Below are positions 7,137-12,822 of a stretch of DNA of 12,822 nt, one piece after another. Below the pieces are notes generated by a model that was not told where the DNA came from, ran no database searches, and worked only from the letters and a program-made list of their open reading frames with translations. Numbering within the stretch: position 1 is the first letter of the stretch; the number at the start of each line of letters is the position of its first letter. The DNA is from FEN-1219 sp964457725 (GTDB lineage Bacteria > Pseudomonadota > Gammaproteobacteria > Steroidobacterales > Rariloculaceae): the NCBI GenBank assembly GCA_964457725.1, contig CAYWGQ010000109.1:1-12822 (forward strand), given 5' to 3'. The translations under genes and the position numbers were made by a program.

Positions 7137-7534
7137 GAAGCCACCGTCGCGGCGGCTTCCTCGAGGGGCATCCATCGGTAGGCAGAGTGCTCTTCGGGGT
7201 TCAGAGTGACCGGGAGCGGCGCCGGCAGCTCCAGATACCACGTGTGCTCGACGTTTTCGACAACGTCGGGCGCGTAACGGTTGCGCCACTCGGGCAGGAT
7301 CGGGAACCGGCGCGTGACGCCTGCATCGCGGAGCCCGGCCGGATCGAGCCCGGTCTCCTCCCGCACCTCCCGCGCCGCGCACTCGGCCGGGGTCTCCCCC
7401 CAGCGGAGCGTGCCCGTCACCGACTGCCAAAAGCCCGGCGGCACGACGCGCTCGAGCAGCAAGCACTCGAGCGCGGGCGTGTGGATCACGACGAGGACCG
7501 ACTCGGGCCGCCGGAAGTCGGCGCGAGCGCCCAT
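7097..7534 (-). CDS. nudB: NudB, dihydroneopterin triphosphate / dNTP pyrophosphohydrolase (Nudix)
   Basis: 145 aa, close to the 150 aa of E. coli NudB, which removes pyrophosphate from dihydroneopterin triphosphate in folate synthesis and can also act on dATP. The Nudix box GX5EX7REUXEEXGU is complete, from Gly41 to Leu63 (Glu47, Arg55-Glu56, Glu59-Glu60, Gly62), so the metal site looks intact. NudB-specific stretches I recognise are FWQSVTG (35-41), RYAPDV (86-91), HSAYRW (116-121) and SWTNREAL (133-140); these favour NudB over MutT. The ATG follows the aspS stop by 2 bp (TGA-CG-ATG), which implies translation coupled to aspS, and the same order is found in E. coli. Its last 40 bp overlap the hydrolase start. 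Confidence 0.93.
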   Translation of the reverse strand: MGARADFRRPESVLVVIHTPALECLLLERVVPPGFWQSVTGTLRWGETPAECAAREVREETGLDPAGLRDAGVTRRFPILPEWRNRYAPDVVENVEHTWYLELPAPLPVTLNPEEHSAYRWMPLEEAAATVASWTNREALLALRR

Positions 7535-7536
7535 CG

Positions 7537-9312
7537 TCAGCCGGCCGGCTTCTCCGCGCTGCGCATCCGGATCCCGAGCTCGCGCAGCTGCGCCGGATCG
7601 GCGGCGCTCGGCGCGCCGGTCATCAGATCGCTCGCGTTCTGCGTCTTCGGGAACGCGATGACCTCGCGGATGTTCTCGGCGCCCGCCATCAGCATCACGA
7701 GCCGGTCGAGGCCGAACGCGAGGCCGCCGTGCGGCGGCGCGCCGTACTCGAGCGCCGTCAGCAGGAAGCCGAACTTCGCCTCGGCCTGCTCGCGCGTGAT
7801 CCCGAGCAGCTCGAACACGGTCGCCTGCATCTCGCCGTCGTGGATACGGATCGATCCGCCGCCGAGCTCGTAGCCGTTCAGCACCATGTCGTAGGCGCGG
7901 GCGACCGCGTTGACCGGCGCCGCGGCGAGCTCGGTCGGCGTCACGTCTTTCGGGGCCGTGAACGGATGGTGCAGCGGCGTGTAGCCGCCGCCCGGCAGCG
8001 CCTCGAACAGCGGGAAGTCGACGATCCAGAGCGGCGCGAAGCCGGTCGCCGTCAGACCGAGGTCGGTACCGAGCGCGGTCCGGAGCGCCCCGAGCGACTC
8101 GTTCACGACGGTCTCTTTGTCCGCGCCGAAGAAGACCAGGTCGCCGGTCTCGGCCTTCGTGCGCTCGAGCACGCCCTCGATCGCGGCGTCCGGCAAGAAC
8201 TTCAGGATCGGCGACTGCAGCCCGTCGCGGCCGGCGCCGCGGTCGTTGACCTTGATGTACGCGAGCCCTTTCGCGCCGTGCTTCGCGACGAGCGCGGTGT
8301 AGTCGTCGATTTGCTTGCGCGTGAGCTCGCCGCCTTTCGGCACGCGCAGCGCGGCGATGCGGCTCGCGGGATCCGCTGCCGGCCCGGCGAACACCTTGAA
8401 ATCCACGCCCTTGAACAGGTCCGCGACCTCGACGAGCTCGAGCGGATTGCGCAGATCCGGCTTGTCCGTGCCGTAGCGCTCCATCGCCTCGGCATAGGCG
8501 AGCCGCGGGAACGGATCGGGCAGCTCGACGCCGAGCACGCTCCTGAAGCAATCCCGGATCAGGAGCTCCATCACCCGCATGACCTCGGCTTCGTCGACGA
8601 ACGACATCTCGACATCGAGCTGGGTGAACTCGGGCTGACGGTCCGCGCGCAGGTCCTCGTCCCGGAAGCAGCGGACGATCTGATAGTAGCGGTCGAAGCC
8701 CGACATCATCAGGATCTGCTTCAAGAGCTGCGGCGACTGGGGCAGCGCGAAGAAATTGCCGGGCTGCGTGCGGCTCGGCACGAGGTAGTCGCGCGCACCC
8801 TCCGGCGTCGGCTTCGTCAGCATCGGCGTCTCGATGTCGACGAAGCCCGCCTCGTCGAGGAACCGCCTGAGCGCCCGCGTGACGCGATGGCGAAGCAGGA
8901 TGTTCCGCTGCATCGGCTCGCGGCGCAGGTCCAGATAGCGGTAGCGCAGCCGCACTTCCTCGCTGACCGGCTCGTCGTGGTGGAACGGCGGCGTCTTCGC
9001 CTTGTTCAGCACGGTCAGCTGCGTCGCGATCAGCTCCACCTCGCCGGTCGCGAGCGCCGGATTCTCCATGCCGGCCGGGCGGCGCGCCACGCGGCCTTCG
9101 ACGGCCACGACGTACTCGCTGCGCAACCGGTCGGCCGCGGCGAACATCTCCGGGCGGTCCGGATTGAAGACGACCTGGAGCAGACCCTCGCGGTCGCGCA
9201 GGTCTATGAAGATGACGCCGCCGTGATCGCGGCGGCGATGCACCCAGCCGGCGACGCGAACGGTTTGATCGACCAGCCCTCGGTCGACTTGGCCGCAGTA
9301 ATGACTGCGCAT
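7537..9312 (-). CDS. aspS: Aspartyl-tRNA synthetase (AspRS, bacterial type)
   Basis: Class IIb synthetase charging tRNA-Asp, 591 aa, full bacterial length. The start at 9312 (MRSHYCGQ) matches the known N-terminus (MRTEYCGQ in E. coli) and has AGGGTGA 4 bases upstream; the frame is open to 9348 but nothing supports that. The OB-fold anticodon domain covers about 1-105. The catalytic core has PTPEGARDYLVPSR (168-181), QSPQ (192-195), motif 2 with CFRDED and Arg223 (about 214-232), and motif 3 GLAFGLDRL (530-538). The bacterial insert lies at about 290-420. His30 in RRRDHGG and Gly81 in RPAG match the residues reported for non-discriminating Pseudomonas AspRS, so it may also load Asp on tRNA-Asn for GatCAB amidation; this is inference. 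It heads the aspS-nudB-hydrolase operon. Confidence 0.97.
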   Translation of the reverse strand: MRSHYCGQVDRGLVDQTVRVAGWVHRRRDHGGVIFIDLRDREGLLQVVFNPDRPEMFAAADRLRSEYVVAVEGRVARRPAGMENPALATGEVELIATQLTVLNKAKTPPFHHDEPVSEEVRLRYRYLDLRREPMQRNILLRHRVTRALRRFLDEAGFVDIETPMLTKPTPEGARDYLVPSRTQPGNFFALPQSPQLLKQILMMSGFDRYYQIVRCFRDEDLRADRQPEFTQLDVEMSFVDEAEVMRVMELLIRDCFRSVLGVELPDPFPRLAYAEAMERYGTDKPDLRNPLELVEVADLFKGVDFKVFAGPAADPASRIAALRVPKGGELTRKQIDDYTALVAKHGAKGLAYIKVNDRGAGRDGLQSPILKFLPDAAIEGVLERTKAETGDLVFFGADKETVVNESLGALRTALGTDLGLTATGFAPLWIVDFPLFEALPGGGYTPLHHPFTAPKDVTPTELAAAPVNAVARAYDMVLNGYELGGGSIRIHDGEMQATVFELLGITREQAEAKFGFLLTALEYGAPPHGGLAFGLDRLVMLMAGAENIREVIAFPKTQNASDLMTGAPSAADPAQLRELGIRMRSAEKPAG

Positions 9313-9384
9313 GGCTTCACCCTGATCGGAGACCGCGGCGCGGCCCAAGCGGTTGATGCGAAAGGGTACGACAAAAGAGCGCGG

Positions 9385-9413
9385 ATGTTACGGGCAAGGT
9401 CGGTGCCGTGCAA
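9385..9413 (-). promoter_or_regulatory. Candidate sigma-70 promoter of aspS
   Basis: Reading the minus strand, TTGCAC (9413-9408), a 17-base spacer, then TAACAT (9390-9385). The -10 matches four of six consensus bases and the -35 three, with ideal spacing. The -10 lies 73 bases before the aspS ATG, giving a leader of roughly 65 bases. The rest of the 206-bp gap (9313-9518) holds no convincing gene. Assigned by eye only. Confidence 0.45.
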
Positions 9414-9446
9414 GATCGCCTGCCTGCGCGGGAGGTTCGAAGAGTC

Positions 9447-9462
9447 GCGGCTGGACAGCCGC
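9447..9462. terminator. Possible hairpin at the end of the ABC transporter operon
   Basis: GCGGCT (9447-9452) and AGCCGC (9457-9462) form a perfect 6-bp stem with a 4-base loop, 57 bp past the stop of the DppC-like gene and before the aspS promoter. The position suits a terminator, but the transcript continues GACTCTTCG with no real U-tract, so this is weak. Confidence 0.3.
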
Positions 9463-9518
9463 TCCCACCGCAGAGGACGTTCGGCACGAGCGGGCGCCGC
9501 GACGCCTCGAGCCGGCCG

Positions 9519-10436
9519 TCAGCGCTCGATCACCTTCGGATCGAGCGCGTCGCGGAGCCCGTCGCCGACGAAGTTGAACGACAGCACCGTGAGCAGAATC
9601 ATCAGCCCGGGGAACGTCGGGTACCACCACGCCGTCCGGAAGATCCCGACGCCCTGCGCGTTCGTCAGCATGTTGCCCCAGGACGCGGTCGGCGGCTGCA
9701 CGCCGAGACCGAGGAACGACAATGCCGACTCCGCGAGGATGAAGTTGCCGACCGACAGCGTCGCCGCGACGATGATCGGCCCCATCGCGTTCGGCAGGAT
9801 CTCGCCGAAGATGATCCGCGGCGTCGACATGCCGATCGTCCGCGCGGCGAGCACGAACTCACGCTGCTTCAGCGTGAGGAACTCGCCGCGCACGAGCCGC
9901 GCGGTGCCGGTCCAGCTGAGCAGCGCGAACGCGAGGATCAGCTTGTCGATCGACGGCTCGAGGACGGCGATCAGCGCGATCAGCAGGAAGATGCTCGGGA
10001 ACGAGATCACGACGTCGACGAGGCGCATGAGCACCGCGTCGATCCGGCCGCCGTAGTAGCCGGCGACCGCGCCGATCGCCGTGCCGATCAGGACGGCGCC
10101 GAGCATCGCGGCGAAGCCGACGAACAGCGAGATGCGTCCTGCGTGCAGCAGCCGGCTGAAGATGTCGCGGCCGAGGTGATCCGTGCCGAGCCAGTATTCC
10201 GCGCTCGGCGGCGCGAGCCGGTCGCGGAGCACCTGGAAGTTCGGATCGTGCGGCGACAGCCAGGGCGCGAGCACCGCGCTCAGGATCACGAGCACGAGCA
10301 CCACGAGGCCGACGACCGCGAGGCGGTTCTGCAGGAACTTGGCAGCGGCGATCCGCCAAAGCGACCGAGGCTCGCCGAGGCTGCGCGCTTCGCCGCGCGC
10401 CGTCGAGGGTTCCGCCGCGATCGGTGCCGTCGCCAT
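9519..10436 (-). CDS. Peptide-type ABC transporter permease, DppC/OppC family
   Basis: 305-aa inner-membrane permease, one half of the channel of a dipeptide/oligopeptide/nickel-class importer. The N-terminal OppC_N region carries a first membrane helix (about 38-60), then SPHDP and WLGTDHLGRDIFSR (82-95), the family mark. The binding-protein-dependent transport domain follows, with helices at about 105-128, 140-160, 165-180, 222-242 and 274-292. The EAA loop that contacts the ATPase is EFVLAARTIGMSTPRIIFGE with its Gly and downstream LPN (193-216). The ATG lies 3 bp past the stop of the DppB-like gene, so the two are surely co-translated. It ends DPKVIER. It is the last gene of this cluster; aspS follows after 206 bp, without any ATPase gene. 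The transported compound cannot be told from permease sequence. Confidence 0.94.
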   Translation of the reverse strand: MATAPIAAEPSTARGEARSLGEPRSLWRIAAAKFLQNRLAVVGLVVLVLVILSAVLAPWLSPHDPNFQVLRDRLAPPSAEYWLGTDHLGRDIFSRLLHAGRISLFVGFAAMLGAVLIGTAIGAVAGYYGGRIDAVLMRLVDVVISFPSIFLLIALIAVLEPSIDKLILAFALLSWTGTARLVRGEFLTLKQREFVLAARTIGMSTPRIIFGEILPNAMGPIIVAATLSVGNFILAESALSFLGLGVQPPTASWGNMLTNAQGVGIFRTAWWYPTFPGLMILLTVLSFNFVGDGLRDALDPKVIER

Positions 10437-10439
10437 GCG

Positions 10440-11387
10440 TCAGTACTCGATCCGCGGGTCGAGCACGGCGTAGAGCACGTCCGCGAGCAGATTGCCCGCG
10501 ACCGTCATGACCGCGCCGAGCATCGTGATGCCCATGATCACCGGGTAGTCGCGCTCGAACACCGCGTCGATGAAGAGCTTGCCGATCCCGGGCCAGCTGA
10601 ACAGCGACTCGACGATCACGGCGCCGCCGACGAACGTCGGCAACATCAGCCCGATGATCGTCACGATCGGGATCAGGCCGTTGCGGAGCCCGTGCTTGTA
10701 GACGACCGTGCGCTCGCGGAGCCCCTTCGCGCGCGCGGTCCGGATGTAGTCCTGCGACAGCACCTCCAGCATGCTCGAGCGCGTGTAGCGGGTCAGCGCG
10801 GCCATGTCGGCCGTCGCGAGCACGACCGCCGGCAGGATCAGATGGCGCAGCCGGTCGAGCACCGAGAACTCCGCGCCGATCGTCGCGACGCCGCCGACCG
10901 GCGTGAGACCGAGCTGCACCGAGAACACCATGATCAGCATCAGCCCGAGCCAGAAGTTCGGCGTCGCGAGCCCGAGGAACGCGCCGAACGTGACCGAGTA
11001 GTCGAGCGGCGTATAGGGCTTCCGCGCGGACAGCACGCCGATCGGGATCGCGATCGCGATCGCGAGGAGCGCCGACGCCACCATCAGGAGCAGCGTGTTC
11101 GGCAGCCGCTCGAGGATCATGTCGGCGACCGCCACGCGGCGCGTGAACGACGTGCCGAGATTGCCGGACAGCACGTTGCCGAGCCATTTGACGTATTGGA
11201 CGTGCGGCGGCTCGTTCAAGCCGAGCGCCTCGATCTGCCGCGCACGAGCCTCGACCGAGATCGTCGGGTCGAGATTCATCACGGCCGGTTGCCCCGGCGC
11301 GACGTACATGATCGCGAAGGAGATCACCGAGATCCCGAGCAGGATCGGGACCATCATCAGCAGGCGCCGGACGAGGTAGCTCAGCAT
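10440..11387 (-). CDS. Peptide-type ABC transporter permease, DppB/OppB family
   Basis: 315-aa inner-membrane permease that pairs with the DppC-like protein. It has the family N-terminus MLSYLVRRLLMMVPILLGIS with the first helix (about 10-30), then a periplasmic segment including LSGNLGTSF (73-81). Further helices lie at about 98-120, 133-157, 183-200, 240-262 and 285-308. The EAA loop is DYIRTARAKGLRERTVVYKH with GLRNGLIP after it (213-240), intact. It ends LDPRIEY, typical of DppB. It starts 16 bp after the binding-protein stop with no strong Shine-Dalgarno, so translation is probably coupled. A short GATCGC tandem near 11046-11063 merely codes an Ala-Ile run in a helix. Confidence 0.94.
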   Translation of the reverse strand: MLSYLVRRLLMMVPILLGISVISFAIMYVAPGQPAVMNLDPTISVEARARQIEALGLNEPPHVQYVKWLGNVLSGNLGTSFTRRVAVADMILERLPNTLLLMVASALLAIAIAIPIGVLSARKPYTPLDYSVTFGAFLGLATPNFWLGLMLIMVFSVQLGLTPVGGVATIGAEFSVLDRLRHLILPAVVLATADMAALTRYTRSSMLEVLSQDYIRTARAKGLRERTVVYKHGLRNGLIPIVTIIGLMLPTFVGGAVIVESLFSWPGIGKLFIDAVFERDYPVIMGITMLGAVMTVAGNLLADVLYAVLDPRIEY

Positions 11388-11403
11388 GCGGACCGGCGCC
11401 GCG

Positions 11404-12822
11404 TCAGCGGTCGAGCCACCACTCGTTGGCCCGGTACATGTCGAGGCGCGGATGATGCGTGAAGCCGCGGACGTCCGACTTCAGGCCGACGAACTGCTGC
11501 GGATAGTAGAGGAACGTGTACGGCTGCTCCTCGGCGAGGATTCGCCAGATCTCCTTCAGCACCGCAGCTCGCTCGTCGCGGTCGGTCAGCCGGATGTTGC
11601 GGTCGGCGAGCTCGTCGACGCGCGGATCGCTGAACGAGATGTTGTTCAGCCCTTGGGCGATCTCGCGGCTGTGCCAGATCGCGGACGGATCCGGATCGGT
11701 GCCGAGCGCCCACGCGAGGATGTAGGCGTCGAAGTCGTATCTCGGCGGCTGTATCCGCTCGAGGAACGCGCCCCACTCGAGCTGCGTCGGGCGCACCTCG
11801 ATCCCGATCGCGCCGAGGTACTGCTGGACGATCACGCCCAGGTCGCGGCGGATCACGTTGCCGTCGTTCGAGAGGATCGCAAACGAGAAGCGGCGGCCGT
11901 CCTTCGCGAGTATCCCGTCCGGCCCCGGCGTCCAGCCGGCCTCGGCGAGCAGCGCTTTCGCCCGCTCCGGGTCGTACGGGAACCGCGGCACATCGTCCTC
12001 GTACGCCCACTCCATCAGCAGCGACACGGGCGCGTGCGCGACCTGCGCATGGCCTTCCATCAGCGTCTCGACGATTTCCTGCCGATCGATCGCGTGCGTC
12101 AGCGCCTGGCGCACGCGCCGGTCGGCGAACAGCGGATTCCTGAGGTTCCACGCGATGAAGTCGTAGCGCAGCTCCGGCGCGCTCCGCAGCGTCACGTGCG
12201 GCATGCGCTCGACCGTGCGAATCTCCGTCGTCGGGACGATCAGGTGATCGATCTCGCCCGTCTCGAGCAGCAGCACGCCCGCGCTCTGGTTCGAGACGAA
12301 GCGGAACGTGATCCGATCGAGATACGGGCGGCCCTCGAAGTAGTCCTCGAACGCCTCGACGACGAGATACTGGCCGCGGACCCACTCGACGAACCTGAAC
12401 GGCCCCGCGCCGACGGGTGCGTTCACGTTGAACTCGCGGTAGTCGCCGAGCTCTGCGACCGGGACGTGCTCGAGCAGGTGCCGAGGCAGGATCGCGTAGG
12501 TCGCGAGCATCGCGAACCGCGCATCGGGCTCCGACAGCGTGAAGCGGACGGTGTAGTCGTCGAGCGCCTCGACGCGCTCGATCGACGTGAAGCTGCCGGC
12601 GCGCGGGCCCGTATAGTCGGGATGCCGAGGGACGCCGTACGTAAACACGACGTCGTGCGCGGTCAGCTCGACGCCGTCGTGGAACTTGACCCCCCGGCGC
12701 AGCCGATAGGTCCAGACCGTGCCATCGTCGGACACCTCGGGCGGTGCGGCTGCGATCTTCGGCTCGAGCTCGATCCGCTCGTTGACCTCCATCAGCCCGG
12801 CGAACACGAGCTGCTCGACGTC
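11404..12822 (-). CDS. Peptide-type ABC transporter periplasmic substrate-binding protein (5' end missing)
   Basis: 473 codons to the window edge, frame open through 12822, so the true start and signal peptide lie to the right; the family is usually 500-550 aa. It is of the SBP_bac_5 (DppA/OppA/AppA) family: VWTYRLRRGVKFHDG and LTAHDVVFTY near the start, VGAGPFRFVEW, then FIAWNLRNPLFADRRVRQAL with THAIDR, FPYDPERAKALLAEAGW, and a C-terminal YPQQFVGLK. These proteins bind peptides or other small solutes in the periplasm and deliver them to the permease pair. It is 16 bp upstream of the DppB-like gene. Order binding protein-B-C fits the B. subtilis appDFABC layout, where the ATPases come first, but this is an analogy. 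Ligand unknown; members also bind nickel, heme, sugars or opines. Confidence 0.94.
   Translation of the reverse strand, partial: DVEQLVFAGLMEVNERIELEPKIAAAPPEVSDDGTVWTYRLRRGVKFHDGVELTAHDVVFTYGVPRHPDYTGPRAGSFTSIERVEALDDYTVRFTLSEPDARFAMLATYAILPRHLLEHVPVAELGDYREFNVNAPVGAGPFRFVEWVRGQYLVVEAFEDYFEGRPYLDRITFRFVSNQSAGVLLLETGEIDHLIVPTTEIRTVERMPHVTLRSAPELRYDFIAWNLRNPLFADRRVRQALTHAIDRQEIVETLMEGHAQVAHAPVSLLMEWAYEDDVPRFPYDPERAKALLAEAGWTPGPDGILAKDGRRFSFAILSNDGNVIRRDLGVIVQQYLGAIGIEVRPTQLEWGAFLERIQPPRYDFDAYILAWALGTDPDPSAIWHSREIAQGLNNISFSDPRVDELADRNIRLTDRDERAAVLKEIWRILAEEQPYTFLYYPQQFVGLKSDVRGFTHHPRLDMYRANEWWLDR

Noticed and set aside
9353..9577. Small rightward open frame of 74 codons in the aspS upstream gap
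   Set aside because: Arg-rich, no ribosome site seen, and it runs into the 3' end of the permease gene in antisense.
7729..10056. A 775-codon rightward open frame opposite aspS and the DppC-like gene
   Set aside because: It crosses two genuine genes and the aspS promoter region and shows no domain, so it is an antisense shadow.
11046..11063. GATCGC tandem repeat, containing GCGATCGC palindromes
   Set aside because: It codes a run of Ala and Ile in a membrane helix of the DppB-like permease; there is no sign of a mobile or regulatory repeat.
9408..11462. A 684-codon rightward open frame, rich in Arg, Asp, Glu and His, opposite the two permeases
   Set aside because: The His/Asp/Glu-rich look comes from antisense codons of hydrophobic helices in GC-rich DNA. 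Both permeases have complete family motifs.
1..12822. tRNA, rRNA, CRISPR, insertion-sequence or phage signals
   Set aside because: I looked for cloverleaf-like segments, spaced direct repeats, terminal inverted repeats with transposase and integrase-like proteins and found none.

Overview
This window looks like chromosome from a high-GC (about two thirds G+C by eye) gammaproteobacterium. The evidence is the aspS-nudB gene pair (adjacent in the same order in E. coli), a Pseudomonas-like AspRS, a proteobacterial MutS tail, and two large TonB-dependent receptors whose TonB boxes and signal peptides resemble those of Steroidobacter-, Nevskia- or Xanthomonas-type genomes. The exact order cannot be fixed from the sequence. 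There are eight genes, two cut by the window edges. I see no RNA genes, insertion sequences, phage genes or CRISPR arrays.

Left part (1-6391). The last 171 codons of mutS run rightward off the left edge and face a leftward TonB-dependent receptor gene (585-3047). A second, unrelated TonB-dependent receptor gene (3425-6391) diverges from it. They share a 377-bp control region with a low-GC island and two short inverted repeats. The two encode outer-membrane gated channels of different subfamilies (820 and 988 aa). No TonB/ExbB/ExbD, sigma/anti-sigma pair, regulator or catabolic enzyme accompanies them, so their substrates cannot be named.

Middle part (6459-9312). A leftward, tightly packed operon runs aspS (aspartyl-tRNA synthetase), then nudB (dihydroneopterin-triphosphate/dNTP pyrophosphohydrolase of folate synthesis), then a small alpha/beta-hydrolase. 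aspS and nudB are 2 bp apart and the hydrolase overlaps nudB by 40 bp. A plausible sigma-70 promoter lies 73 bp before aspS. The AspRS carries the His/Gly pair reported for non-discriminating enzymes, so it may also charge tRNA-Asn.

Right part (9519-12822). A leftward peptide-type ABC importer cluster codes, in transcription order, a periplasmic binding protein (5' end outside the window), a DppB/OppB-type permease and a DppC/OppC-type permease. No ATPase gene follows the permeases; aspS does. The ATPases must be upstream, beyond the right edge, or elsewhere.

Both convergent gene junctions (mutS/receptor 1 and receptor 2/hydrolase) hold long GC-rich inverted repeats without a T-tract. Overall this is mostly housekeeping and transport DNA. 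The features most worth a second look are the divergent receptor pair, the cysteine pattern in receptor 1, the hydrolase attached to aspS-nudB, and the convergent hairpins. I found no convincing sign of a wholly new system.
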